NCBI RefSeq assembly: GCF_000829455.1
Contig: NZ_JXAK01000030.1
Location: 1-64,000 of the forward strand
Length of the DNA: 64,000 bases
DNA from: Gordoniibacillus kamchatkensis
GTDB taxonomy: Bacteria; Bacillota; Bacilli; Paenibacillales; NBRC-103111
Direction: 5' to 3'
Shown in pieces: positions 8,546-18,588 of this stretch; the stretch's first letter is position 1; each line of letters begins with the position of its first letter. Made by a program: the position numbers and the translations under genes. Below the pieces are notes generated by a model. The model was not told the origin of the DNA. It was given only the letters and a program-made list of their open reading frames with translations, and made no database searches.

Positions 8546-8941
8546 ATGAAGAAAAAAATAGGCCATGTTACGATGTTGATAAAAAACTATGACGAGGCTA
8601 TTGATTTCTACATCAACAAGGCAGGGTTCGTATTGGTAACGGACAATGCATTCGGTGACGGAATGCGATGGGTAACCGTCGCACCGTCGAAAGATTCGGA
8701 AACAGCAATTGTTTTTGTCGAAGCAGACACGGATGAAAAAGCGGAAAGGATCGGCACTCAAGCGGCGAACCATGTGTTCCTGGTCGTGCAAACGGACGAT
8801 TGCTATCGCGACTATGAGAAAATGAAGGCAAACGGTGTGAAGTTTTACGGCGAACCGAAAGAGGTACCTTGGGGAGTCGAGGTTGTATTCGAAGATCTGT
8901 ACGGAAATCGGCTGGATCTTGTCCAACATAACGGATTCTAA
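8546..8941 (+). CDS. VOC (glyoxalase/bleomycin-resistance fold) family protein
   Basis: A 131-aa single VOC domain built from paired beta-alpha-beta-beta-beta units: 'IGHVTMLIKNYDEAIDFYIN', then 'GVEVVFEDLYGNRLDLVQ' at the end. An upstream in-frame ATG at 8504 is rejected because AAGGAGGG (8533-8540) directly precedes ATG 8546. Conserved His and Glu residues at the usual metal positions (H at the start, E in the last strand region) leave enzymatic activity possible; the substrate is unknown. It stands alone after the toxin-antitoxin pair. Confidence 0.82.
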   Translation: MKKKIGHVTMLIKNYDEAIDFYINKAGFVLVTDNAFGDGMRWVTVAPSKDSETAIVFVEADTDEKAERIGTQAANHVFLVVQTDDCYRDYEKMKANGVKFYGEPKEVPWGVEVVFEDLYGNRLDLVQHNGF

Positions 8942-8986
8942 AAAAGCAAGCCACTCCCGCGGGGGGTAGCTTTCAACGAAATGAAT

Positions 8987-9028
8987 AAACTCCCGTCGCT
9001 GCAGAGAGCAGCACGGGAGTTTGTTTTT
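8987..9028. terminator. Bidirectional terminator between convergent genes
   Basis: AAACTCCCGT (8987-8996) pairs with ACGGGAGTTT (9013-9022), with an inner GCTGC/GCAGC stem, followed by GTTTTT on the plus strand and preceded by A-rich sequence for the minus strand. It lies between the VOC gene and the convergent lipase-like gene. Confidence 0.75.
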
Positions 9029-11345
9029 CACCGGTAACCGGGAATGTACGGATTAAGAGGAGGCAGAACGGGTCCCGGGGGCGGGTTCGTAATGCTCGGC
9101 GGAGGCGGGTCCGCGTAGGTGTACACGTTTTCCGTAAAATCATCGTCGGAGAGGGCGAACGAATTTTTTCCGCCGCGTTGCTCGAATCTCACTCTCTTGT
9201 CGCTCGCTTTGGCCGCATTCATGGTTTTCTTGATATCGTCGATGGAGGCGTTGGCGAACGGGACCGTATTGTACTTGGTATCCGTTTTCATAACATCGGT
9301 ATACCACCACCAGTTCCAGACGCGCTCTACTTTGACAACGGGAATTTTGCTGAATGCTTTGGAAAGAAAATACCAATCCCTCGCGTAAACGTGCTGCTTG
9401 GCCGGCGCATCAAAAATACCGTACTTGCTTGTAAAATCGGGCTCCAGGCGAACATAGGAAGCCATCGATTTCAGCTTCATATTGTTCTCGTTCCCGGGCA
9501 GCTCCATCAGATTGCTGGATTGATACAGCTCGATCGCGATGCCCTTTTTCATCAAATCGGAAGCGTAATCGTTAATGACGCTGGTTATCGGTTGGCGCCA
9601 GCCGTTGACCGTGTAATTCCGCTGACCCGCGGTGTTGGCCGGATCGAGCAAAGTGAGCCGGTTCGGGCAAAGGCCGGATTTCGTATCGCACACCTTTTTC
9701 GCCAAATAAATGGCCATTTGGTGGCCCAAGGAATGGCCTACGATTTGGATATTTTTGTTTTGCTGATTCGCCATGGCCGCAACGTACTCGTCGTAAAAAA
9801 GGTCTCCCGCGCTTTTTTGCGGCACATTGACGGTTTCAAAGCTCCCGCCCGGTTTTCTCCAGCGCATTCCTACATCGCCTTTTGTAGACCAGATCTTGGA
9901 CTCCGTCCATTCCGGACGGGTAATTTGGAACGGAACGCCGGGAAGATCGTCATCGGAAAGCTGGTTCCAGTAAAAAACGCCCACATTGTAGCCTGCGTCC
10001 AGCCATAGGTTGAAAATTTGCATCGGTTTATCGTCAAAGTCGTACGACGCTCCCGATTCTCTGAAATATTTCGAGACCGTATCCTTTTCCCAGCCATGCA
10101 CGTAGATCACCGTCGGCTTTTTGGGATCGTAGTACGGATTGTCGATGCCGGGTTTGTATTTTTGCGCCACATTGTCTTTGCCGTACCAATAAATCCCGTA
10201 GTCCAGATTTTCGAAGAACAGCTTGTTGAAAGGGTGCTCGCTGTTTTTCACGCCGGTCTTGGTTCGGCCAAAGTAAAACTCCACTTTTTCTTGCACGGTC
10301 GAGGAGCCGGCCGAGAGATTGCCGCTTTTGTCGTACAAATAAGGGTTGCATTCTCCTGTTGTGCCTGATCCGTTAGGGTTGCGGCCCATCACGGCTTTGA
10401 TCGCGTTCGTCAGCTCCGCATTTTTGCACGCGGCGCCGTACGAATTGGTGCGGACGGGGAAGGTGGCTTGTTTCATACCGTTTCCGAGATTGTAGGTCAG
10501 GACGGCCGTGTAGTTCGTGCCCGGCGTTAAATTGTTAAAATTGTAAAAACCGGTTGCCTTGTGCGGAATGCTCAGCGTATACACGTGATCGCCGCTGACA
10601 AGCTTGATATCGTTGTTCGCATCTCCGGAGACGGGGTACACGACATTCAAAGTAAGCGCCTCAAGATTGTCTGTGCTTACTACGCTGACGAACGGTTCGC
10701 TGTAGCGCAAAGTGGAGACGTCTTTTTCTTTCGTTTTGATGGAGTTGTCTTTGCCCCGCCATGAAACTCTGGCTTTGTAAGCGGTGTTCGGAGCCAAATT
10801 TTTGACGACGTAATCGCCGCTCTTTTTGGCCAAATAGCTGGAAATATCGGCCCAAGCTCCGTTTTTCATAAATTCGACTTTGTTGTCAGGAGCTCCGGAT
10901 ACCGGAAAGTCGACTTGCAAAGTCAGTTCCGTATAGGTCGCGTTTTTGACGCTGAGCGAAGCTTCGTCAGGGATGGGATCTTTTAACGTAGTGAATGACT
11001 GTTCAATTTTATATTGCCTGCCGTCGTACGAATTGTTGCCGAGCAATCGGAAATTGTAGCTTGTATTCGGCTTCAACCCTTTGATCGTGTAAATGCCGGA
11101 ATTTTTGACGTTGTCGGCCAAATCTCCATAAGCTCCGTTGAAAAAACAGTTGCACTGAATGTGATTGCCCGCTGATCCGTCCCTGGTGTAAAAACCTGAA
11201 CGGTAATGGAAGTATCCGTAATCTCCGTTGCACTGAAACTCGCGGGCAAATCCAGATAGTAAGGCGCCGCATAGGCTTGGGGAACGAGCAAAGCAAGCGT
11301 TAGAAGCGCTAATACGACATAGCTGAACCAAACTCTCCTGTTCAT
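9028..11345 (-). pseudogene. Secreted fibronectin-III/lipase-like hydrolase, frameshifted near the N-terminus
   Basis: Restored product is 772 aa. The signal peptide MNRRVWFSYVVLALLTLALL...AYA (ATG 11345) is in one frame and the rest in another; adding one T to the six-T run at 11141-11146 joins them (...ITFSATVFFNGAYGDL). Residues ~30-330 hold about three Fn3-like units with the recurring 'L.P.T.Y' strand pattern. Residues ~370-720 form an alpha/beta hydrolase with VIYVHGW (oxyanion region), nucleophile elbow GHSLGHQ and a likely acid in LLDPA, resembling the lipase superfamily. A proline-rich tail ends the protein. Likely exported, acting on esters or glycolipids outside the cell. The indel may be a sequencing error or slippage switching. 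Confidence 0.75.
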
Positions 11346-11480
11346 CCTCCATTCACGCTCATCAATCCTCCTGAGAAAATTAGTGACCTTATTGTAGCAG
11401 AGCGGACTTACACTAAACTTACAGTTCACTAACAGCCGCAGCTGCAAAAAGCGATGAGCTGCACGCTCATCGCTAACCGC

Positions 11481-12584
11481 TTAGCGGAACTTCCCGTAAT
11501 CTTTGATTTTCACGTGGATATTGCATTTCACTTGCACGTCCGGAAATTCCTCGCGCCAATTCAGCTTCTTCCACGCGGCATAGCTCATGCTGTTCCTTAC
11601 GTACATGCCGATCCCTAGACTGTCCGTTCCTTTCTCCTGCATCATGCCGACCAGTTGGTTCCCGCGGCTCGACAGGTGCTCGGAAATTTTCCGCTCCAAC
11701 TCGTGGCGGTTGGCATCGTCGCTCAGCTTCAGGCGGCCGATATATTCGAGGATGGAGCCTTTGACGTCGACATTGATATTGACGGTCCTGGTACCGGCAT
11801 CGCCATGCCCAACCTCGACTTTCCTCGAGCTGATCAACGAGCTGAACATCACGATTTCTTTCTTGCCCTCTTCACCGGCCAATTCTATACTGATCTCGCC
11901 CTTCTTGAAATCTCTTTCCAGCAAAGCGAAAATGATCGAGTCGCCGGGCTCGATTCTGCCCGCATACTTGTCGTCCCGGAACAAGGCGATTCCGTCAACA
12001 ATGACAGAGTCGCCGTCGTCTTTCACAATCGGGGCGACAGGATCGACACCGTCGTCGAAATAATTTCTGGCGAATTCGTATAACGTCACTTTGGGGACGG
12101 CTTGCTCCTGCGCTTCTTTTTCCAATAGGCGGTCTATATACTTGCCCGTCCTGGGATGCTGCTCATAATTTTTCTTGAGGAGGCTCTCCGCATCGCCGTT
12201 CACAACCGTGACTTTCACCTGCGGAGATATGGACGGATCCCGCATCAGCGTATCGATGTGGTTCCAGAGCCCGCTTTTGGCAAGCGACAGTCCGTACAGC
12301 GTGTTGCGCATTTGCCCGCTGACAAGGATCAGATTGGTTTGCCTGGACAGGTTGATTCGCGCCTCTTTGCTGCTCAGGGCCGTTGTCGTCAGCAGCTGCC
12401 TCGACAGCTCGGCTTCCGGGTCCGCTTTCGGAATCGCGACTGCAATTTTCAACCTGCCGTCGGGCAGCAAGTCGTAGCTGGTCGTTTGGGTAAAACCGAC
12501 CTTTTCGAGAATGCGTTGATCGCCGCAGCCGGAGAGCGCGGCCATCGTCAGCAGCGATAAGCAAACCGCGAATCTGTTACCCAT
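11481..12584 (-). CDS. Ger(x)C-family spore germination lipoprotein
   Basis: A 367-aa lipoprotein subunit of a spore germinant receptor. The signal sequence ends in the lipobox LSGC (about residue 20) followed by the family-typical start GDQRILEKVGFTQ, and the C-terminus carries the conserved 'DSLGIGMYVRNSMSYAAWK' and 'VQVKCNIHVKIKDYG'. It is anchored in the spore inner membrane with the A and B subunits and is needed for the receptor to respond to nutrients. It is the last gene of gerA-gerB-gerC and overlaps gerB by 8 bp. The germinant cannot be predicted. Confidence 0.92.
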   Translation of the reverse strand: MGNRFAVCLSLLTMAALSGCGDQRILEKVGFTQTTSYDLLPDGRLKIAVAIPKADPEAELSRQLLTTTALSSKEARINLSRQTNLILVSGQMRNTLYGLSLAKSGLWNHIDTLMRDPSISPQVKVTVVNGDAESLLKKNYEQHPRTGKYIDRLLEKEAQEQAVPKVTLYEFARNYFDDGVDPVAPIVKDDGDSVIVDGIALFRDDKYAGRIEPGDSIIFALLERDFKKGEISIELAGEEGKKEIVMFSSLISSRKVEVGHGDAGTRTVNINVDVKGSILEYIGRLKLSDDANRHELERKISEHLSSRGNQLVGMMQEKGTDSLGIGMYVRNSMSYAAWKKLNWREEFPDVQVKCNIHVKIKDYGKFR

Positions 12585-13668
12585 TGGACGGCTGGCCTCT
12601 CCTTCGCTGAACGAGCAGTACCAAGCCTACAAGCGCCGGCAAGCCGAAAGCAATCCAAAACTCGATAACGCTAAATATTTGAAGCCAATCAAGCACTTCG
12701 CTCAAAACGTCGGGAATGTAGGAAACGAGGTAAGCGAGCGTCAAAATGATAAATCCAAGAACGCCCCCTTTGATTCGGGGGAACATTCTTCGGCTTACTT
12801 CTTTGGCGGACCAGACATACATGACAGCAGTGATCAGTATCGTAAACAAAAAGAAACCGTACAACAAGTTTTCGATTCGTTCGATAAAAGGAAGTTTAAT
12901 ATAAGCTAGCAGGTCCAGCACCGGAAACAGCATCTCCTTCAACTGCTGCAGGCTGAAAAAGCCGAAGGCAATCAAGCATGTATACAGATAAACGGCCACT
13001 GTAAGGCCATTGCCTGCCATCGCGGCGCGCATCAATTTCGTTTGCGGATTGGCATAGGGGAAAAGAAGAAGGACGAGCTCGTAGCCGAAGAAAGCGGCGT
13101 AGATCGAATATAACTCCTTCATCTTGAGTTCTCCTCCTTGAAACACGAAAGGCGTCAGCCTCGCCCATCTGAATTCCCCGTAAAAGAAAGTGAGCAGGAA
13201 GACCATCCAGATTACGAACCAGAAAAATACGGTCGCTGCCTTCGCAATGTTGTAAACGCCCATGCCGAGCAGCCACAAAGTAAGCAGGTTGACTACGAGT
13301 TCGAAAATCATCGGGTTCGTGGTCGGAAAGGCGACCATTTTGAAAATCAGGATATATTCTTTCGAGACGAGACAGCACAGCATGGCCCAAACGCAAATGA
13401 GCCCGATGTAGACGGGAGAAAGAACGAACTTAGGAATGGATTGTTCCAATATATCGAATATGGATCTTCCGCCAGAATGGCGATACACATACGACATAAG
13501 CCAAATATGAATGGCCACAATTGCGCCGAACAGGAAAACCGCAAGCCATCCGTTCGTTCCGAATTGTACGGCCAGTACCCGGGGCAGGCTGAACAAGGCA
13601 ACCCCCGTTTGAATCATATGGATGAGGATAACGGAGTGAAACGGCGACAATTTTTCCTCGGTTTTCAA
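12577..13668 (-). CDS. GerAB/ArcD/ProY-family spore germination permease
   Basis: The 363-aa B subunit of a germinant receptor, an amino-acid-permease-like (APC) membrane protein with about ten spans. 'FHSVILIHMIQTGVALFSLPR' at the N-terminus and 'ERIENLLYGFFLF' are typical of GerAB. In known receptors this subunit binds the germinant in a pocket between the first and later spans. Translation is coupled to gerC by overlap, and the gene starts 8 bases after the gerA stop. Confidence 0.92.
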   Translation of the reverse strand: MKTEEKLSPFHSVILIHMIQTGVALFSLPRVLAVQFGTNGWLAVFLFGAIVAIHIWLMSYVYRHSGGRSIFDILEQSIPKFVLSPVYIGLICVWAMLCCLVSKEYILIFKMVAFPTTNPMIFELVVNLLTLWLLGMGVYNIAKAATVFFWFVIWMVFLLTFFYGEFRWARLTPFVFQGGELKMKELYSIYAAFFGYELVLLLFPYANPQTKLMRAAMAGNGLTVAVYLYTCLIAFGFFSLQQLKEMLFPVLDLLAYIKLPFIERIENLLYGFFLFTILITAVMYVWSAKEVSRRMFPRIKGGVLGFIILTLAYLVSYIPDVLSEVLDWLQIFSVIEFWIAFGLPALVGLVLLVQRRRGQPSNG

Positions 13669-13675
13669 CTTATCC

Positions 13676-15184
13676 CTATCTCCTCATTTTATTTTTCACT
13701 TTATTCGGGGGGGCGGCTTGCGTCGGACGTTTCACCAGCAACCCGAAAGGCGCTCTTATGAAAATGTCCCGCCAATCCTCTAATTTGAATGGCGCGACCG
13801 GCGTTAAATAAGAGGAGCCCAGGCTCGTTAAGCCGCTCATATGAATGACAATAGCCGCGAGCGCAATCGCGAGTCCGAAATTACCCCACAACCCCGCCAG
13901 CAAAATTAACCCGAAACGAATGAGGCGAATCGACGCGCTCATGACGTAGCTGGGAATGACGAAAGAAGCGATGGCCGAAGAAGCGACGGCAATGATCAAA
14001 ATGTTGCTCGTCAGTCCCGCTTGCACGGCCGCCTGCCCGATGACGATACCGCCGACGATGCCGATCGTTTGTCCGATTTTGGTCGGCAGCCGGGCGCCGG
14101 CTTCCCTGAGCAGCTCGATGGTCGTCTCCATGAGCAGCGCCTCGTAAACGGGAGGGAACGGCACTTTGCTTCTGGACTCGGCGATAGTCAGAAGCAAGTT
14201 CTCGGGAATCATTTCGTAATGATACGTGGTGACCGAAACGTATAGCGCCGTAAACGTAATCGTGATGCCGAACGCCAAAAACCGCAGCAAACGGGTAGCC
14301 GTGCCCAGCATCCAACGCTGGTAATAATCGTCGGAAGACGAAAAAAATTCGAAGAACGAAGTAGGCGCGCTGAACACCGACGGGCTTCCGTCGACAATGC
14401 CGACGACCCGACCGGCCGCCAATTTGGAGGCTATGGCATCCGGTCTTTCGGACGTAAGAAACTGCGGGAAAATCGACATCGGGTTGTCGTCAATATACTG
14501 AATGAGCATGTTGGAATCGTGAACCGCATCGATTTCGATATTCGTAATTCTCCGTATCGCTTCCCGCACGTACAGCATGTTGGCGATATCCTGAATATAT
14601 AAAATGTACACGTCCGTTTTGGTCACTTCGCCGACGGATAGCTTGATCACCTTCAGATGGGAGCTTTTGACCCGTTTGCGGATGAGCGACAGGCAGGCCC
14701 CTGCTTGCTCGTTAAAAGCGTCATGCGGGCCGGTAATGACCGTTTCCGACTCGGAAGTCGATACTTGTCGCTCTTTTGGGCCGGATACGTTGACAAGATA
14801 AGTGTCCGCACCGTTAAAAATGGCGACTTGCCCGGACAATATTCCTTCGATCAGCTCTTTCGAATCGGCAGCGGGCCAAAACTGCGTTTGCCTGAGCAGC
14901 ATATGCACTTCGTCGGCGCGGATATGCAAAATCGGGTTTAATACGTCCTGAGCCAGCTGGTGGTTGTCGACCAGATGCCCGAAGTAAAGGACATCGACCC
15001 CAATCTCGGGATAAGCCCGGTGCGTCAGGTCCATACAGTCTTGAAATTCGTACAGCGTATGGACCAGCGTCGGCTTGACGCCGGGTACATTTTCCGGTTC
15101 ATATGCCATATCGGACTGCCCGGCGTTCGCCGCATCAGCGGGTTTCTTTAGCATTCCTTGCAGTATCGTTCGGAAGATGTTCAT
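13676..15184 (-). CDS. GerA-family spore germination protein (A subunit)
   Basis: A 502-aa A subunit of a germinant receptor. A soluble N-terminal domain (about residues 1-280, with VGIVDGSPSVFSAPTSFFEF at its end) is followed by four to six membrane spans and a short basic C-terminus. 'SKVPFPPVYEALLMETTIELLREAGARLPTKIGQTIGIVGG' is highly characteristic of the family. Recent work on the family shows it forms the oligomeric ion channel opened by germinant. First gene of the operon; ATG 15184 has only a weak ribosome site. CATAATA (plus-strand 15233-15239) could be a SigG -10, but no clear -35 is visible. Confidence 0.92.
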   Translation of the reverse strand: MNIFRTILQGMLKKPADAANAGQSDMAYEPENVPGVKPTLVHTLYEFQDCMDLTHRAYPEIGVDVLYFGHLVDNHQLAQDVLNPILHIRADEVHMLLRQTQFWPAADSKELIEGILSGQVAIFNGADTYLVNVSGPKERQVSTSESETVITGPHDAFNEQAGACLSLIRKRVKSSHLKVIKLSVGEVTKTDVYILYIQDIANMLYVREAIRRITNIEIDAVHDSNMLIQYIDDNPMSIFPQFLTSERPDAIASKLAAGRVVGIVDGSPSVFSAPTSFFEFFSSSDDYYQRWMLGTATRLLRFLAFGITITFTALYVSVTTYHYEMIPENLLLTIAESRSKVPFPPVYEALLMETTIELLREAGARLPTKIGQTIGIVGGIVIGQAAVQAGLTSNILIIAVASSAIASFVIPSYVMSASIRLIRFGLILLAGLWGNFGLAIALAAIVIHMSGLTSLGSSYLTPVAPFKLEDWRDIFIRAPFGLLVKRPTQAAPPNKVKNKMRR

Positions 15185-15359
15185 ACGCCACGCCCTATAC
15201 CCGGTCTAAATAGTTACTGTTTCCAGTCTGCTTATTATGCGTCCGGTTTAAACGTCGCGCGGCTCCGTTGCCAAGACAGTGCCAGCCGCGCCAAGTTTGC
15301 ATGTTTGTGGCTTGTTTGGGGCAAATTACTCAAAGTCGCAAAATAAGGAGGGACCGGGC

Positions 15360-17390
15360 GTGGCAAGAGACTTTCCTATTAGCAACGGGAACGTTTTGAT
15401 CAATTTCGATCTCACGTACAACATCAGAGATATTTATTATCCGCGCATCGGGATGGAAAATCATGCGCTCGATCATTTGTCGCATTTTGGCGTATGGTGT
15501 CCGGAAGGGTTTTGCTGGATTGACGACCGCGACATGATCAAGGATGCGTCCTATTGGGAAGACTCGCTGGTCACGAATGTGGCTTGCCGTCACGACCGGT
15601 TCGGACTGCGCATGCAAATCCAGGACGGCATCGATGCGGAAGACAACGTCATGATCCGCAAAGTGAAAGTGCGGAACGGTTTCGACCGCGAGCGGACGGT
15701 CAAGCTGTACTTCCATCTGGATCTGCATATTTACGGCACGGCGATCGGAGATACGGTGTTTTACGATCCGGATATCAACTCTCTCGTGTTTTATAAAGGC
15801 CACCGCTACATGTCGTTGTCGTGCTGCGCCGCCGGCCAAGCGGGGTCGGCGCCAAGCAGCTACGCTACCGGGCAGAAAGAAATTCACGGGCTGGAGGGGA
15901 CGTGGCGGGACGCGCAGGACGGGCAGCTCGGCCGCTACCCGATCTCGCAAGGGTCTGTGGACGGCACGATCGAGCTGGAGCTGAAAGTGCCGGCAAACGG
16001 CGAAAGCGAAGGCTGGTTCTGGGTGTGCTTCGGCACGAGGCTGGACGAAATTTACGCCATGGAACGGCGAATCCGCGCGGCGACGCCGCAAGCCCGCTTG
16101 CAGCGCACCGGCGAATACTGGGCCGAGTGGGTCCGCAAGGACAAGCACGAGCTGAACCGGCTGTCTCCGGAAATCGCCGCCTGCTACAAGAGGAGCCTGC
16201 TCTTGATCCGCACCAACATGGACAATGGCGGCGCGATTATCGCAGCCAACGATTCGGACATTTTGAAATTCAACAAAGACACGTATTCGTACATGTGGCC
16301 GCGGGACGGAGCGCTCATTTCCCATGCGCTCGACCGGGCCGGCTACCACGATTTGACGAGGCGTTTTTTTGATTTTTGCAAGGCTGCGCTCTCGAAGGAA
16401 GGGTGTTTGCTGCACAAATACAATGCGGACGGCTCGCTCGGCTCCAGCTGGCATCCGTGGGTGAACGCCGAAGGGCAGAAGCAGCTTCCGATCCAGGAAG
16501 ACGAGACCGCGCTCGTGCTGTACACGCTGTGGCACCATCATGTGCAGGCGAATACGCTGCCCGATTCGGCCGACGACTATGAGCGGCTCGTCCGGCCGGC
16601 GGCCGATTTTGTGGCGGGTTACATGGACGAGTCCGGCTTGCCGCTGCCATCCTACGATTTGTGGGAAGAAAGGCACGGCGTGTTTTCGTTCACGGTGGCC
16701 AGCGTCTATGCGGGGCTTCTGGCGGCAGGCAATTTTGCCGAATACCACGGCGATCCGCAGCGGGCGAGCCATTACCGCGACCGGGCCGCCCTGGTGCAAA
16801 AAGCGGCGCAGACGCACTTGTATTCGGACAAAGAGGGGCGATTCGGGCGCGGTCTCATTTGGAACGCGGAAAAAAAGACGTACGAGCTCGACGCGTCCGT
16901 CGACGCTTGCCTGTATGCGCTGTTCGATTTCGGGCTTATCGCCGCGGACGACCCCCGCATGGTGCGGACGATGGATGAGGTGAAGCGCCGGCTGTGGGTG
17001 CAAACCGATATCGGCGGGCTCGCCCGCTACGAAAACGACTTCTATCATCAAGTCAGCAAAGATATCGGCAAAGTGCCCGGCAATCCATGGTTTATTTGCA
17101 CGCTCTGGTATGCGGAATGGCTTATCGACAAGGCTAAGTCCGAGCAGGAGCTGGCGGAGCCCGAATCGCTCATCCGCTGGGCCGTTACGCACGCGCTGAA
17201 GTCCGGGGTGATGGCGGAGCAAATTAACCCGTACACGGCCGACCCGCTTTCGGTTTCGCCGCTCACCTGGTCCCACGCCACCTTCATTAAAGTCGTGCAG
17301 GAATATTTGTCCAAGCTGAAAAGCTTTGCCGCCGAGCCGCGCAAGAAAGAGGACATGAGCGAGCAGAAAGTATTGGAGGAAGTGCGATGA
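15360..17390 (+). CDS. Glycoside hydrolase family 15 protein (glucoamylase/glucodextranase type)
   Basis: About 676 aa. GTG 15360 follows AAGGAGGGACCGGGC; the reading frame is open to 15279, but that extension lacks a ribosome site. The N-terminal beta-sandwich domain begins 'DFPISNGNVLINFDLTYNIRDIYYP', and the (alpha/alpha)6 barrel has YMWPRDGALISHALD (substrate-binding arginine-acid pair) and LPIQEDETALVLYTLW (general-acid region), the GH15 signatures. It cleaves glucose from non-reducing ends of alpha-glucans or related disaccharides by inversion. No signal peptide is visible, so it acts inside the cell. It overlaps the dehydrogenase gene by 4 bp (ATGA), first gene of the glucan island. 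Confidence 0.9.
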   Translation: MARDFPISNGNVLINFDLTYNIRDIYYPRIGMENHALDHLSHFGVWCPEGFCWIDDRDMIKDASYWEDSLVTNVACRHDRFGLRMQIQDGIDAEDNVMIRKVKVRNGFDRERTVKLYFHLDLHIYGTAIGDTVFYDPDINSLVFYKGHRYMSLSCCAAGQAGSAPSSYATGQKEIHGLEGTWRDAQDGQLGRYPISQGSVDGTIELELKVPANGESEGWFWVCFGTRLDEIYAMERRIRAATPQARLQRTGEYWAEWVRKDKHELNRLSPEIAACYKRSLLLIRTNMDNGGAIIAANDSDILKFNKDTYSYMWPRDGALISHALDRAGYHDLTRRFFDFCKAALSKEGCLLHKYNADGSLGSSWHPWVNAEGQKQLPIQEDETALVLYTLWHHHVQANTLPDSADDYERLVRPAADFVAGYMDESGLPLPSYDLWEERHGVFSFTVASVYAGLLAAGNFAEYHGDPQRASHYRDRAALVQKAAQTHLYSDKEGRFGRGLIWNAEKKTYELDASVDACLYALFDFGLIAADDPRMVRTMDEVKRRLWVQTDIGGLARYENDFYHQVSKDIGKVPGNPWFICTLWYAEWLIDKAKSEQELAEPESLIRWAVTHALKSGVMAEQINPYTADPLSVSPLTWSHATFIKVVQEYLSKLKSFAAEPRKKEDMSEQKVLEEVR

Positions 17391-18586
17391 AAGCCGTTCG
17401 GGTGCTGAACGTCCAGTCCGAGCCGAAAATTGCCGTCGTCGACGTGCCGGAGCCGGAGCGGCGCTGGCCGGGCGACGTGAAGGTACGCGTGCTCTGCATC
17501 GGTCTCGACGGGACGGACAAAGAGATTTTGACCGAGCATTACGGTATGCCGCCGCAAGGCGAGACGGATTTGACGAACGGGCACGAATCGCTCGGCGTCG
17601 TCGTGGAGGCGGACGAGGCAGCGGCTCTCGCCCCCGGCGACCTGGTCACTGCGCTCGTGCGCCGGCCGTGCAGCGATCCGGCTTGCGTGAATTGCCGCAA
17701 CGAGCGGGCCGATTACTGCGAATCGGGCCAATATACCGAGCGCGGCATTAAGGGGAGACACGGCTACTTGTCCGAATTTTACGTGGAGGATGCCCGCTAC
17801 TTGGTGAAAGTGCCGCCTTCCTGCCTCGCTTACGGCATGCTGGCGGAACCGCAAAGCATCGTGGAAAAAGTGTGGGATCAGGTGCAGCACATTCAGCAGC
17901 GGCTCGTCTGGGAGCCCCGCACCGCGCTCGTGCTCGGTTCCGGGCCGCTCGGCCTGCTGGCGGCATGGACGTGCCGCTGTCTCGGGCTCGACACGTACGT
18001 TTGGTCGAAGCCGCCTGAGACGAGTTTGTCCGCCGAGCTCGTACGCGCCGCCGGGGCGCAGTACAAGCAGGCGGGAGGAGGCAGCGCAACGGACGGGGCG
18101 GGCGGATCGGGCTCGGCTGCCGGCGGCGGATCGACTGGCTTGAAAGATTACGCGGCTCAGCTCGGCGGGAAAATCGACCTGATCTTCGAGTGCACGGGCT
18201 ACAGCCCGCTCGCGTTCGAAGCGATCGACGCGCTCGGCCCGAACGGCGTGCTGGCGCTGCTCGGGGTGACGGCCGGAGAACGCAAGCTGGAAATCCCGTC
18301 CGACCGGTTGAACGAGGAAATCGTGCTGGAAAACAAATGCATTATCGGTTCCGTCAACGCCTCGCGCAAAAATTTCGAAACGGGCCTTTACCGGCTGCAG
18401 CAAATGGAAGAGAAGTTCCCGGGGCTGCTGGCGCGAATGGTGACGAACCGGCTCACGATGGATCAGCTGCCCGGCATCGATTTCGGCGGCATCGAGATCA
18501 AAGCCGTCGTCGACATCGTTCCTCCGGTCCAGTGGGGACAGCTCGTGAGCGAAGCGGCCGGTGCCGCCTACAGCTTTTCGGTGTGA
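17387..18586 (+). CDS. Zinc-dependent dehydrogenase resembling glucose 1-dehydrogenase
   Basis: A 399-aa MDR-superfamily enzyme. 'GLDGTDKEILTEHYG', GHESLGVV, the structural-zinc-type segment CSDPACVNCRNERADYC and 'GIKGRHGYLSEFYVED' match archaeal/bacterial glucose dehydrogenases, which oxidise beta-D-glucose to gluconolactone with NAD(P). The Rossmann motif is LVLGSGPLGLLA (about residue 185). A glycine/serine/alanine-rich insertion (about residues 226-250) interrupts the Rossmann domain and is not a normal part of the family. Co-translated with GH15, whose glucose product it could oxidise. Other sugar alcohols or aldoses are possible. Confidence 0.85.
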   Translation: MKAVRVLNVQSEPKIAVVDVPEPERRWPGDVKVRVLCIGLDGTDKEILTEHYGMPPQGETDLTNGHESLGVVVEADEAAALAPGDLVTALVRRPCSDPACVNCRNERADYCESGQYTERGIKGRHGYLSEFYVEDARYLVKVPPSCLAYGMLAEPQSIVEKVWDQVQHIQQRLVWEPRTALVLGSGPLGLLAAWTCRCLGLDTYVWSKPPETSLSAELVRAAGAQYKQAGGGSATDGAGGSGSAAGGGSTGLKDYAAQLGGKIDLIFECTGYSPLAFEAIDALGPNGVLALLGVTAGERKLEIPSDRLNEEIVLENKCIIGSVNASRKNFETGLYRLQQMEEKFPGLLARMVTNRLTMDQLPGIDFGGIEIKAVVDIVPPVQWGQLVSEAAGAAYSFSV

Positions 18587-18588
18587 CA

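Noticed and set aside
13138-13761. Plus-strand 207-codon frame inside gerA/gerB
   Set aside because: Antisense to well-conserved germination genes; low-complexity polar translation.
15330-17276. 648-codon open frame on the minus strand over the GH15 gene
   Set aside because: Antisense shadow in GC-rich DNA; Arg/His/Val-rich translation without family features, while the plus frame is a clear GH15 protein.
18190-18588. N-terminal extension of the DUF4912 frame
   Set aside because: It overlaps the dehydrogenase gene in another frame, is Arg-rich and has no homologous features.
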